From positions 124,001 to 188,000 of the forward strand of contig LNDS01000027.1 of assembly GCA_001464835.1 (NCBI GenBank): 64,000 nucleotides of DNA, written 5' to 3'. Source of the DNA: Rhizobiales bacterium Ga0077525. Its GTDB lineage: Bacteria; Pseudomonadota; Alphaproteobacteria; Rhizobiales; Xanthobacteraceae. Positions 17,706 through 25,823 of the stretch are shown here, piece after piece; position 1 is the first letter of the stretch, and each line of letters starts with the position of its first letter. The notes under the pieces are model-generated. The model saw only the letters and a list, made by a program, of their open reading frames with translations. It did not search any database and was not told the origin of the DNA. The position numbers were made by a program, and so were the translations under genes.

Positions 17706-17779
17706 GCGGGTGTAGCTCAATGGTAGAGCAGGAGCTTCCCAAGCTCACGACGAGGGTTCGATTCCCTTCACCCGCTCCA
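17706..17779 (+). tRNA. tRNA-Gly (anticodon CCC)
   Basis: Cloverleaf with acceptor GCGGGTG/CACCCGC, D arm GCTC...GAGC, anticodon arm GGAGC-TTCCCAA-GCTCA with CCC at positions 34-36, and T arm GAGGGTTCGATTCCCTT, ending in discriminator T and an encoded CCA. It closely resembles the Escherichia coli CCC-reading glycine tRNA. One mismatch (G-A) lies at the base of the anticodon stem. No integrase is nearby. Confidence 0.96.
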
Positions 17780-17796
17780 GTCTTCGCTGCTCCGCA

Positions 17797-17941
17797 GCTT
17801 CGACTGGCAAGCCAGCCTTAAGCGCGAAGACTGCCCGTCGTAGCCCGCTTGGGCGAAGACGGGCGAGTCGCGCTTCGGTTGGCAAGCCAACCTTCTTACG
17901 CGAAGGTTGCCCGTCGTAGCCCTCTTGGGCGAAGACGGGCG
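17797..17941. repeat. Two tandem structured repeats after tRNA-Gly
   Basis: Unit 1 (17797-17865) and unit 2 (17872-17941) are about 70 bases each and over 80 percent alike. Each has a small hairpin (CTGG-CAAG-CCAG in unit 1, TTGG-CAAG-CCAA in unit 2) and a larger nested hairpin (GCCCGTC...GACGGGC enclosing GCCC...GGGC). The base changes between units keep pairing. The larger hairpin resembles the core of the element at 42333-42520. Confidence 0.8.
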
Positions 17942-17945
17942 CAGC

Positions 17946-18899
17946 TCACACCGGCACCTTCTCGATTTCCCCGATCTCCACCTGTGGCAGCAGCCGCTTG
18001 ACGTCCGCTTCGCTGCACAGTTCGGTGCCGGGGCTCATTACCGCGGCGGAGCCGGCGGCGACGCCCATCCGGAACGCGTCTTCCATTGGCTTCCCGGCAG
18101 CGAGCGCCGAAACCATGCCGCCGACGAAACTGTCGCCGGCGCCGACCGCGCTGACCATTTCGATGTCGAGCGGCTTGGCTTTCCAGACGCGCCTGGCGGT
18201 CACCAGCAAGGCGCCTTTTTCGCCGAGCGTCAGTGCCACGGCCTCGGCGCGGCCGCTGACGATCAGCTTGCGGCACGCAGCGATGCAAGCGTCGTCGCTA
18301 TCGAGCGTGGCGCCGGCCATCTCGCTCAACTCGTTCAGGTTCGGCTTGAACAGCATGACGCCCTCATCGAGTACCGCCGACAGCGAAGAGCCCGACGTAT
18401 CGACCACGGTCTGCGCGCCCATCTGTTTCGCCGCCTTGACGACGCGGGCGAAAAAATCGTCCGGCACGCCGGGCGGCACGCTGCCGCTGGCGACGACGAA
18501 TTTCGGTTTCGACGGCAGCGACACCAGCCGTTCCAGGCAGGCTTCCCATTCGGCGCGGTGCAATTTCGAGCCCGGCAGCACGAAGCGGAACTGGTTGCCG
18601 CTATCGGTCTCGTAGGCGGTGAAATTCTCGCGGGTCTCGACATGCGACGGCGTCACGATGCTGTCGATGCCTTCGCGCTCGACCAGCCGCTGCAGCAGTT
18701 TTCCGAGCGCGCCGCCGACCGGATAAATCGCCGCGACGTCGCTGCCGAGCCGGTGCGCGACGCGCGCGACGTTAATGCCGCCGCCGCCCGGATCGCGTTT
18801 GGGCGAGGAGCATCGCAGCTTCGCCGTCGGCTCGACATGCTCGACATTGACGAAAATATCGACTGAGGGGTTGATCGTGAGTGTCACTATGTCCGGCAC
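17946..18899 (-). CDS. PfkB-family sugar kinase (6-phosphofructokinase type)
   Basis: Ribokinase-superfamily kinase of 317 residues. Diagnostic parts are NPSVDIFVNVEHV near residue 10, the sugar-binding GGGGINVARVAHRLG near residue 38, and the ATP/catalytic signature SAVGAGDSFVGGMV near residue 248 with the catalytic Asp. The N-terminal LTINPSVD and overall length fit the PfkB/LacC/FruK branch that phosphorylates fructose phosphates or tagatose-6-phosphate. The precise sugar phosphate is not determinable. The start is GTG at 18899, with a weak ribosome binding site. No transporter or PTS genes adjoin it. Confidence 0.85.
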   Translation of the reverse strand: MPDIVTLTINPSVDIFVNVEHVEPTAKLRCSSPKRDPGGGGINVARVAHRLGSDVAAIYPVGGALGKLLQRLVEREGIDSIVTPSHVETRENFTAYETDSGNQFRFVLPGSKLHRAEWEACLERLVSLPSKPKFVVASGSVPPGVPDDFFARVVKAAKQMGAQTVVDTSGSSLSAVLDEGVMLFKPNLNELSEMAGATLDSDDACIAACRKLIVSGRAEAVALTLGEKGALLVTARRVWKAKPLDIEMVSAVGAGDSFVGGMVSALAAGKPMEDAFRMGVAAGSAAVMSPGTELCSEADVKRLLPQVEIGEIEKVPV

Positions 18900-19074
18900 G
18901 GGGAAGTCCAGTTCTCGTTCAATGTGAAGCGTCCGGCACAGGACATATGGGTAATCGTTCGCCGCGACGCACCATAGAACTCAACTTAACTTCCCGCCCG
19001 CCGTTCCGTTGTCGGAACAATATGCCTCAGGCCGACTTGTCCCAGTAATTATTTGAAAACCCAAGGAGATTTCT

Positions 19075-19326
19075 ATGAATTCGTTTCTGAAGGCTGGCTT
19101 TCTGACATTGGCATTGGTTGCGGCGCCGCTCGCGGCGCAGGCCGGTACCCTTGAAGGTGTTGCTATCGGCGCCGGCACCGGCGCTGTCATTGCCGGACCT
19201 CCCGGCGCTGTCGTTGGCGGCGTCATCGGTGCGGTAACCGGCGGTCCGAACCTCATCAACCGCCGCGCCGCGCGGAATTGCTGGACCGGCCGCGACGGCA
19301 AACGCCACTGCTCGCGCCGCCGCTAG
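19075..19326 (+). CDS. Small exported glycine-zipper protein
   Basis: An 83-residue protein with a clear signal peptide (MNSFLKAGFLTLALVAAPLAAQA) followed by a glycine-zipper stretch with repeated G-x-x-x-G spacing (GVAIGAGTGAVIAGPPGAVVGG) and a basic C-terminus RDGKRHCSRRR containing one of two cysteines. Such small proteins insert into or coat the outer membrane, but the role is unknown. AAGGAG lies 9 bases before the ATG, and a hairpin terminator follows, so it is a single-gene transcript. Confidence 0.8.
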   Translation: MNSFLKAGFLTLALVAAPLAAQAGTLEGVAIGAGTGAVIAGPPGAVVGGVIGAVTGGPNLINRRAARNCWTGRDGKRHCSRRR

Positions 19327-19347
19327 ACTTTTCGTTTCTTCATAAGC

Positions 19348-19378
19348 GGAGCGGGCCAGTGGTCCGCTCCGTTCTTTA
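19348..19378 (+). terminator. Terminator after the glycine-zipper gene
   Basis: GGAGCGG (19348-19354) pairs with CCGCTCC (19364-19370) around GCCAGTGGT and is followed by GTTCTTTATT. It lies 21 bases after the stop codon. On the opposite strand there is no T tract, so it does not serve the convergent KAS II gene. Confidence 0.65.
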
Positions 19379-19392
19379 TTAGGAGCGCGGCG

Positions 19393-20658
19393 TTACGCTG
19401 CCCAGCGCTTGAGCAGCATCGATGCATTGACGCCGCCGAAGCCGAAGCCGTTGGCCATGGCGTAATCGACCGTCTGCGTCCGCGCTTTCGGACCGACCAG
19501 ATCGAGGCCTTCGGCAAGATCGTCCGGCGTTTCGAGATTGATCGTTGGCGGCAGTGTGCCGGTGCGCAGCGCGCCGATGGCGAAGATCGCGCCGATGGCA
19601 CCGGCGGCGCCCAGCAGATGCCCGGTCGCGGCCTTGGTCGATGTGATCGAGACGCGCGCGCCGTTGAATACGCCGCGAATGGCGGTCAGTTCGGCGGCAT
19701 CGCCCAGCGGCGTCGATGTCGCATGCGCATTGATGTGACCGATCTGGTCCGGCGCGATGCCGGCGGCTTCGATCGCCAGCCGCATGCAGCGCTGCAATCC
19801 CTCGCCGTCGGCGGGCGCCGCCGCCATGCTGTAGGCGTCCGACGTGGTGCCGTAGCCGACGATCTCGGCCAGCGGCGTGGCGCCGCGCTTGAGCGCATGA
19901 TCGAGCGCCTCGATGACCAGCACGGCGGAGCCTTCGCTCATGACAAAACCGTCGCGCGCCTGGTCGAAGGGCCGCGATGCGCGCGCCGGCGTATCGTTGA
20001 AATCGGTCGAGAGCGCGCGCGCCGCCGCGAAGCTGCCGAGGCTGACGCGCTCGATGCAGGCTTCAGCGCCGCCGCAGACCGCGACGTCGGCCTCTCCTGT
20101 GCGGATCAGGCGCGCGCCGTCGCCGAGCGCTTGCAGGCTGGCGGCGCAAGCGGTCACCGGCGCGCCGATCGGCCCGCGAAAGCCGTGCCGGATCGAGATC
20201 TGGCCGGCGGCGAGATTGACGAGAAAGGACGGCACCGTGAACGGCGACAGCTTGCGCGCGCCGCGCTGGTCGATCGTGTGCACCGCCTGCTTCATGGTGG
20301 CGAAGCCGCCAATGCCGGACGCGATGATGGTGGCGGTGCGATTGCGCTCGGCGTCGGTCGCCGGCGCCCAGCCCGCTTGCGCGATGGCTTCATCGGCGGC
20401 GGCCATGGCGAACTGGATGAAACGATCCATCCGCATCTGTTCTTTAGCATTGACGGTGCGGTTCGGATCGAAGCCGCCTTCGGCATCCTCGGCAATCGTC
20501 GGCACCACGCCCGCGATCTTGGCCGGCACATCGGGTACGAGATTGTCGGACAGGCGGCGAATGCCGGACCGGCCCGCGAGCAAGCGTTGCCACACCAGAT
20601 CGGCGCCGCAACCCAGCGGAGATACGATGCCATATCCGGTGACTACAATGCGTCGCAT
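19393..20658 (-). CDS. Beta-ketoacyl-ACP synthase II-type enzyme
   Basis: Condensing enzyme of fatty acid synthesis, 421 residues, close to FabF. The Cys-His-His triad is intact: Cys in TACAASLQALG at about residue 170, His in NAHATSTPLGD near 310, and His in ATGHLLGAAGAI near 346. The C-terminus NGFGFGGVNASM is typical. It starts directly with MRRIVVTGYGIVSPLG. It stands apart from acpP/fabG genes, so it is probably a paralogue for a special product, such as the very-long-chain fatty acids of lipid A, and not the main housekeeping FabF. This last point is inference. Confidence 0.85.
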   Translation of the reverse strand: MRRIVVTGYGIVSPLGCGADLVWQRLLAGRSGIRRLSDNLVPDVPAKIAGVVPTIAEDAEGGFDPNRTVNAKEQMRMDRFIQFAMAAADEAIAQAGWAPATDAERNRTATIIASGIGGFATMKQAVHTIDQRGARKLSPFTVPSFLVNLAAGQISIRHGFRGPIGAPVTACAASLQALGDGARLIRTGEADVAVCGGAEACIERVSLGSFAAARALSTDFNDTPARASRPFDQARDGFVMSEGSAVLVIEALDHALKRGATPLAEIVGYGTTSDAYSMAAAPADGEGLQRCMRLAIEAAGIAPDQIGHINAHATSTPLGDAAELTAIRGVFNGARVSITSTKAATGHLLGAAGAIGAIFAIGALRTGTLPPTINLETPDDLAEGLDLVGPKARTQTVDYAMANGFGFGGVNASMLLKRWAA

Positions 20659-20726
20659 GCTACTCCTGCGGCTTTCGACAGCGGGCTCGCTAAATCCCGG
20701 GCGAAGGCTGCCCGCGTGCGGACGTT

Positions 20727-21017
20727 TCAGTCCAGCAATGTCTGGGCGCTCTGCTCGGCGTCGTAGACCGAAACCTGCACGATCGGGTGCGCCTTCTTGA
20801 TGGCTTTGCCGGCCGTCTCGGCCTCATCCATCGATGCGAAAGTGGCCTTGGTTTGCCGATCGACCTGAAGCCGGAAGCGCCCGAGGACAGGACGGTTCTG
20901 ACCGGCCTTGGCTACTGCCGCCGGCTCGGCCGCCGCTTCTTTCTTGGGCATGCTCATCGTGGCCATACGCGACAATTCCTTGTTGGCCCGGACCGATTTC
21001 CGGACATCTTCATCCAT
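20727..21017 (-). CDS. Conserved hypothetical protein (96 aa)
   Basis: A small soluble protein with a charged N-terminal half (MDEDVRKSVRANKELSRM) and a compact C-terminal part, GRFRLQVDRQTKATFASMDEAETAGKAIKKAHPIVQVSVYD, cut here for length, with alternating strands that resemble a short ferredoxin-like fold. No known family is recognised. Codon use fits the genome, and AGGGG lies upstream of the ATG. It lies 68 bases upstream of the KAS II gene on the same strand and may share its transcript. Confidence 0.65.
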   Translation of the reverse strand: MDEDVRKSVRANKELSRMATMSMPKKEAAAEPAAVAKAGQNRPVLGRFRLQVDRQTKATFASMDEAETAGKAIKKAHPIVQVSVYDAEQSAQTLLD

Positions 21018-21177
21018 CTAAGTGCCCCTGTGGTTTTTGGATAGTGCCTCCCAAACCGTGGACCGAACTGATTCGGGGTTTGCAGGCCGCCGCGTGACTG
21101 TGGCCTTAAAATGGGGCGCAAGGCAAGAACGTCTGCTATAGAGGGTGTGCAACACCGAAATCGAACAGGTCCAAAGT

Positions 21178-21402
21178 ATGGCGACCCGCCAGCACCGTCT
21201 GAGCGAGTTCAACGGCGGCCCGCCGCCGGCGGAACTGGCCGTGCAACTGCTCTGCGAAGACCACAATGGAACCTATGTCCTGCCTTATCTGTGTCACTGG
21301 CAGGGCGCGGCCTGGCGCAATTGCGCCAACCAGCAAGTCATCGAAGCCGCCGTGGTCGGCTGGCGCGAAGCGCCGCCGCCGCGAGGGAGGAGCGCGTCGT
21401 GA
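21178..21402 (+). CDS. Small hypothetical protein coupled to the BrnA-like gene
   Basis: A 74-residue soluble protein starting MATRQHRLSEFNGGPPPAEL, with a central region VQLLCEDHNGTYVLPYLCHW containing two cysteines and a closing VVGWREAPP. It does not show the BrnT toxin pattern. Its stop overlaps the GTG start of the BrnA-like gene (GTGA), which implies co-translation. Function unknown; it may be an unrecognised partner of that gene. Confidence 0.6.
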   Translation: MATRQHRLSEFNGGPPPAELAVQLLCEDHNGTYVLPYLCHWQGAAWRNCANQQVIEAAVVGWREAPPPRGRSAS

Positions 21403-21647
21403 AGCGAGACATCAAGAATGAGCGGCCGCGCCGCATAGGTGACAGCCGGCAGGATGCCGAAGCCCTGTTCAAGGCGGTCACCACCAAGCCGGTCGAAGCG
21501 CCGGCCAAGGCAGCGCCGTCGCTGCCCGGCGTCAAGGAGATGGTATCGCTGCGCCTCGACAAGGACGTGCTTGAGTATTTCCAGGAAGACGGCCCGGGCT
21601 GGCAGGATCGCATCAACGACGCCTTGCGCAAGGCGGCCGGAAAATAA
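21399..21647 (+). CDS. BrnA-like antitoxin
   Basis: An 82-residue protein with a basic N-terminus and the BrnA ribbon-helix-helix signature EMVSLRLDKDVLEYFQEDG followed by PGWQDRINDALRK. BrnA neutralises the RNase toxin BrnT and represses its own operon. No brnT lies on either side: upstream is an unrelated 74-residue gene and downstream is a terminator. It is therefore an orphan antitoxin or a stand-alone DNA-binding protein. The GTG start at 21399 overlaps the preceding stop; a longer reading frame upstream is rejected because the family begins here. Confidence 0.75.
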   Translation: MKRDIKNERPRRIGDSRQDAEALFKAVTTKPVEAPAKAAPSLPGVKEMVSLRLDKDVLEYFQEDGPGWQDRINDALRKAAGK

Positions 21648-21685
21648 TGGCGGCCGGCGAATAACTGGTAGCGTGCAAACAACAA

Positions 21686-21724
21686 AAAACGGCCGTGCAT
21701 TGCTGCACGGCCGTTTTGTTTTGA
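21686..21724. terminator. Bidirectional terminator
   Basis: AAAACGGCCGTGCA (21686-21699) and TGCACGGCCGTTTT (21704-21717) form a perfect 14-bp stem around TTGC, flanked by A-rich sequence on the left and TTTTGTTTTG on the right. It therefore works for the BrnA-like gene on the plus strand and the deacetylase gene on the minus strand. Confidence 0.92.
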
Positions 21725-21733
21725 CGGTGACGA

Positions 21734-22612
21734 TTAGTTGCTCGGGATCGTCTTGATCACGCTCGACATCGGACGTGCTTCATCAAGCCCGCCGCCCATT
21801 TCCTTGATCACCATGTCGACATATTCCTTCTTCGGCTCGGTCGGCGTCTTGCCGGTGATCTGGACCACCTTGTAGCCGCCGTCCTTGAGCTGCTTGAGCA
21901 GTTCGGGCGCGGCCGACGCTGTCGCCTGCTGGAAGTCATGCATCAAGACGATGCCTTTGCCCATCTTCTGCAATTTGGCCATCACGGTCTTGATGACCTG
22001 GTCGCCCTTGCGCGCCTTGAAGTCGAAGGAGTCGAGATCGGTTGAGAACATTGATAGGTTGCGTTCGCCGACATATTTCACCATCGCCGGCGGGTGGCGC
22101 AGCGCCGGGAAGCGGATGAACGGCGGGACCGGCTTGCCGCCAAGCGCGATCGACACCGCGGCGATGCCCTTTTCGATTTCAGCCTTCGCTTCGTCGTCGG
22201 TCAGGCGCGACAGGTCCTTGTGCGACCAGGTGTGCGTACCGATGGTGTGACCGGCGGCGGCGACGCGCTTGAGAATTTCCGGATGCCAGCCGGCATGCTT
22301 GCCGATCGGGAAGAACAGCGCCTTGGTGCACTGGTCGGCGAGTGCTTTCAACACCGCCGGCGTGTGGCCCGGCCACGGACCGTCGTCGAACGTCAGAACG
22401 ACTTCCTTGTCCTGGAGGAAGTCGTAGGCCTTGAAGTGTTCGAAGCCGAAGCCCGGGCCGCCAGTGGTGTCGATTTCGACGATGCGGGCGACGCCCAGCG
22501 CGTTCGGATTTTCGCATTTCGCGGCCGCCGGGGCGGCCGCATTCTGAGCCAAGGCGGCCGAACCGGCGAGCGACAGTGAGATCGCGGCGGCGAGGGCCAA
22601 AGCGGTACGCAT
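21734..22612 (-). CDS. Exported polysaccharide deacetylase (NodB domain)
   Basis: Carbohydrate esterase family 4 protein, 292 residues, with a signal peptide (ending ALA-QNAAAP). The NodB motifs are: TFDDGPWPGHT (catalytic Asp and metal Asp), HTIGTHTWSHKDL (metal histidines), RFPALRHP (the usual R-x-P-[YF]-G motif altered) and LMHDFQ. It probably removes acetyl groups from an extracellular or cell-wall N-acetyl polysaccharide. The altered third motif could change activity. The ATG at 22612 is preferred over 22624 because TGGAG lies 6 bases before it. A strong terminator lies just downstream. Confidence 0.87.
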   Translation of the reverse strand: MRTALALAAAISLSLAGSAALAQNAAAPAAAKCENPNALGVARIVEIDTTGGPGFGFEHFKAYDFLQDKEVVLTFDDGPWPGHTPAVLKALADQCTKALFFPIGKHAGWHPEILKRVAAAGHTIGTHTWSHKDLSRLTDDEAKAEIEKGIAAVSIALGGKPVPPFIRFPALRHPPAMVKYVGERNLSMFSTDLDSFDFKARKGDQVIKTVMAKLQKMGKGIVLMHDFQQATASAAPELLKQLKDGGYKVVQITGKTPTEPKKEYVDMVIKEMGGGLDEARPMSSVIKTIPSN

Positions 22613-22850
22613 GACGTGCTCCATATCCTAAATGCTGAATTCTCAAGCGTCATACATTGCGACTTTAACCATTTGAGTCAACGCAACTCCCGAAAAGCCC
22701 GGTTTTTATGCATTTATCGATACCGATATGGTTAACGCGGGGGAGAATTGCCGCACGCCCGTCCCACGTGTTGCCTTAGTCGCCGCACAGACTTATGTGG
22801 GAGTTCCGGGAGCGTCCGTCACGCACTCTGAGGAACCCCGAAGGTTGATC

Positions 22851-23009
22851 ATGCCGGCGACCGTCTCATCATCAACAATGCCGTGGGCGGCCATCTTGGC
22901 CGCGATTGTGGCCGGCTTGTTGATCGCCGGCACCGGCGGGTTATGGGCGTATTTCGGCACGGCGGTGTTTTTCGAAATGGTGCGCACCGGGTGGATGGCG
23001 TGCTTTTAG
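22851..23009 (+). CDS. Small single-span membrane protein upstream of sco1
   Basis: A 52-residue protein, MPATVSSSTMPWAAILAAIV..., with one hydrophobic helix and a conserved-looking tail GTAVFFEMVRTGWMACF. The GAAGG stretch upstream could serve as ribosome binding site. It ends 17 bases before the SCO1 start, so it is probably co-transcribed with it. A longer in-frame reading from 22728 exists, but its first 41 residues look non-coding. Function unknown. Confidence 0.55.
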   Translation: MPATVSSSTMPWAAILAAIVAGLLIAGTGGLWAYFGTAVFFEMVRTGWMACF

Positions 23010-23025
23010 GGATGTGTTCATCACC

Positions 23026-23637
23026 ATGACATCGCGCGCCTCGCACATTCTGCTGGTCCTCGCCGCATTTCTCACCGGCCTGGTGATTTTCCTCGGCGTG
23101 TTCATGTTCGCCACCGGCAATCTCGGCAGCGGCGGTAGCGGCGCACCGGGCGCGTCGGCCATTGGCGGCCCGTTCCAGCTGATCGATCAGGACGGCAAGC
23201 CGATCACCGATCAGGACATGAAGGGCAAGCCGTTTCTGGTGTTCTTCGGCTTCACCCATTGTCCCGATGTCTGCCCGACCACGCTGTTCGAAGTGTCCGA
23301 ACTGATGCGCGCGCTCGGCAAGGATGCCGACCGCACCGCCGCGCTGTTCATCTCGGTCGATCCCGAACGCGACACGCCGGCGAAAATGAAGGACTATCTG
23401 TCGAGCTTCGATCCGCGCGTGCGCGGCGCCACCGGCAGCCGCCCGGCGGTCGAGGCGGCCGAGAAGGCCTATCGCGTCTATGCCAAGAAAGTGCCGAGCG
23501 ACAAGGTCAAGGACGACTACAGCATGGACCACACCGCGCTGGTCTATCTGATGGACAAGCAGGGCCGCTTCGTCGCGCCGTTCAGCCTGAAGCGGCCACC
23601 CGCCGAGGCCGCCGCCGAATTGCGGAAGTATTTGTAG
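23026..23637 (+). CDS. SCO1/SenC/PrrC family copper chaperone
   Basis: Membrane-anchored thioredoxin-fold protein that delivers copper to the CuA site of cytochrome oxidase or acts in redox signalling. It has an N-terminal anchor (residues 7-29), the copper-binding pair Cys79 and Cys83 in FTHCPDVCPTT, and the distal ligand His169 in MDHTALVYLMD. Length 203 residues fits. A GTG at 23014 is an alternative start, but AGGGA lies too close to it. The last 56 bases overlap, on the opposite strand, the end of the glycosyltransferase gene. Confidence 0.88.
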   Translation: MTSRASHILLVLAAFLTGLVIFLGVFMFATGNLGSGGSGAPGASAIGGPFQLIDQDGKPITDQDMKGKPFLVFFGFTHCPDVCPTTLFEVSELMRALGKDADRTAALFISVDPERDTPAKMKDYLSSFDPRVRGATGSRPAVEAAEKAYRVYAKKVPSDKVKDDYSMDHTALVYLMDKQGRFVAPFSLKRPPAEAAAELRKYL

Positions 23638-25684
23638 CGGTCTCGCCTACCGCCGGCAGTTCGCCACATTTCGTCAGGCCATCGATTTCACGTTCGAGAT
23701 CCAGCAGCGCGCGGGTGATCCTGGCGGCGCGGTGCGATGTTTTCGCCAGACCATGCGTGGTTTTTTCCCAGCGGTAGGGCGCAAAGAACAATTGAAACAG
23801 CGCGCGCCACGCCGCGTACGACAGCATAAGCCAATGCACCGGCGTCAGCAGCAGTACCCAGGCCGTGGCCCCGAGCCCCCGGCGTTTCAGCCCGAGCCAG
23901 CCGAGAAACGCCGAACTCAAATAGCCGATGACCGCGGCGGCGCCATACAGAGTGCCGGGCACCGACAAAGCGGCGGCGTCGCCGTTGAGAATGTCGCTGC
24001 CGCTGGCGAGCGCGTAAATCAGCCCGGCCATGAACAGCGGATGCACCAGAGCGGCCAGCGCATTGCCGCCGACCATGAGTTGAAAACCGAGAAAGCCCGG
24101 CAGGCCGAGATCGCGCAATAGCCGCAGCGGTTCGCGCATATGCACCAGCCAGGTTTGCATCCAGCCTTTGAACCAGCGCGTGCGCTGGCGCAGCCAGGGA
24201 CCGGCATCGGCCGGCGCTTCTTCATATGTTGTGGAGTCGATCATGTCGGCGCGGTAGCCGAAGCGTACCAGCCGCATGCCGAGATCGGCATCCTCGGTGA
24301 CATTGCAGGCGTCCCAGGCGCCGACCTTGCGCAAGACCGCGGTGTAGAAATGATTGGACGATCCGCCGAGTGGCAGCGGCAACCGCATAGCCGTCAGTCC
24401 GGGCAGGAAGACATCGAACTGCCCGGCATATTCGGCGGTGAAATAACGCGCGATCAGGCTGTCTGCGGTATTGTCGATGCACAGCCGCGCCTGCACGCAG
24501 GCGAGCTCGGCGCCGCCAACGCAAAATGCCTGCAAGGCGCGGCGCAGCTGGTCCGGCTCCGGCCGGTCTTCGGCGTCGAAGACGACGGTAAACGCGCCGC
24601 GCGCAAAAGGCAGTGCGACATTGAGCGCCTTCGGCTTGGTGCGCGGCCCCATCGGCGGAACCGGAATGACGGTGACCGGCATGCGGGTCTTGCGCGCGGC
24701 GATGGCGGCGCGCGTGTCGCGGTCGTCCTGTTCGATGGCGAGGATGACGTCGAGTTTTTCGTGCGGATAGTCCAGCCGCTCGATCGCCGACAACAGCCCG
24801 TTCACCGAGGACGCTTCCTGATAAAGCGCGCAGATGATGGTGTAGACCGGCAGGGCATCGTCTTGTTCGGCGCGTTCGAGCGCCGCGCGCGGCCGGCGCA
24901 CGCAGGCCCCGGTCAGCCGCAACGCCAGCCAGGCGATGAAGACGCTCGCCAGAAGAATCTCGATGGCGTGGGCCGTGACCGACGGGACGAAATACACCGC
25001 GGCGGCGATCGACAGCATGATCGGCGTCAATGTCACGATATCGCCCAGCCGGTAGGGCGAGGCGGCCGACAGCGCCGGCCATTTCTGCTTCAGCGTATCG
25101 GTGGCGTTTGCCGCCAGCCGCGCGCCGGCGCCGCGCATGACGAAGCGGTTGAAGCACGCGCTGCTGGTGAAACGGAAGCGCGCCGCCGTGGCCGGAGTCT
25201 CTTCAATCAGCGCCAAAATCTTGCGCGCCGCGACGCCGCGCGGCGCGACCACGAAGACCAGAGCATTGTCGATGGCGAGCGGCAGCAGGCCGGTGGCGGC
25301 GGCGTCCGTCAGGCGGTCGTCATCCAGCGGACATTGCGCGCGCGGAACGCCGGTAAGTGGTTCGAAGGGCACGCCGCAGATTTCGCCCAGCGCCCGCAGA
25401 TAGACTTCCTCGTCGAGCGCGCCGGAAGCGATCAGGACGCGATCGGCGCCGATGCCGAGCCGCGCCGCCCGCAGTTCGGCATTTGCGATGATTTTGCTGG
25501 GGAGACGCTGGCGGACGCAGTCGATTTCGCGGAAGCGGCCGTCGCCCGCGGGATCGTTCGCCTCCGGCCGAAGGGTTGCAAGGGGCGTGTCGGCGAATGG
25601 ATCGAGGGACGGGCCGCCGGCGGCAGCGCCGAATACGCTCCCGGAGCGGCCCGAGGCCACTCTGGTACGCAGGCCAGTCCCCAT
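23582..25684 (-). CDS. MshEN-like domain fused to a family 2 glycosyltransferase
   Basis: A 700-residue membrane protein. Residues about 60-180 resemble the N-terminal domain of type II secretion ATPases (MshEN/GspE_N): RLGIGADRVLIASGALDEE and YLRALGEICGVPF, then LLPLAIDNALVFVVAP. Some such domains bind cyclic di-GMP. After two membrane helices comes a processive GT2 domain with DAED near residue 365, TEDADLGMRL near 461 and QRTRWFKGW near 499, the D,DxD,D,QxxRW set of cellulose and hyaluronan synthases, followed by more membrane helices. It probably polymerises and exports a glycan. The polymer is unknown. The C-terminus overlaps sco1 antisense. Confidence 0.83.
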   Translation of the reverse strand: MGTGLRTRVASGRSGSVFGAAAGGPSLDPFADTPLATLRPEANDPAGDGRFREIDCVRQRLPSKIIANAELRAARLGIGADRVLIASGALDEEVYLRALGEICGVPFEPLTGVPRAQCPLDDDRLTDAAATGLLPLAIDNALVFVVAPRGVAARKILALIEETPATAARFRFTSSACFNRFVMRGAGARLAANATDTLKQKWPALSAASPYRLGDIVTLTPIMLSIAAAVYFVPSVTAHAIEILLASVFIAWLALRLTGACVRRPRAALERAEQDDALPVYTIICALYQEASSVNGLLSAIERLDYPHEKLDVILAIEQDDRDTRAAIAARKTRMPVTVIPVPPMGPRTKPKALNVALPFARGAFTVVFDAEDRPEPDQLRRALQAFCVGGAELACVQARLCIDNTADSLIARYFTAEYAGQFDVFLPGLTAMRLPLPLGGSSNHFYTAVLRKVGAWDACNVTEDADLGMRLVRFGYRADMIDSTTYEEAPADAGPWLRQRTRWFKGWMQTWLVHMREPLRLLRDLGLPGFLGFQLMVGGNALAALVHPLFMAGLIYALASGSDILNGDAAALSVPGTLYGAAAVIGYLSSAFLGWLGLKRRGLGATAWVLLLTPVHWLMLSYAAWRALFQLFFAPYRWEKTTHGLAKTSHRAARITRALLDLEREIDGLTKCGELPAVGETATNTSAIRRRPRRVAASG

Positions 25685-25823
25685 TCCCCACCTTTACGCA
25701 CAGCCCTGCAACGCCATATAGACTATATGCAACCTGGCGGCGAGTCGAGCTATGCCCAAAGCGGCGAAGGGACATGTGCGCCCCCGTTGGCACGCCGGCC
25801 CGGAGGGTGCTAATAGGCCGCCC

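Noticed and set aside
17706..17941. Integration site (attachment site) of a mobile element at tRNA-Gly.
   Set aside because: No integrase or repeated tRNA 3' end is found, and the next genes are ordinary chromosomal genes. The repeats are structured elements and not copies of the tRNA end.
17797..17941. CRISPR array.
   Set aside because: Only two units exist, with almost no spacer, and the units are internally palindromic. No cas genes are present in the window.
21178..21402. Possible BrnT toxin upstream of the BrnA-like gene.
   Set aside because: BrnT is normally recognised by its F-x-W-D-x-x-K-x-x-x-N start and RelE-like fold; none of it is present here.
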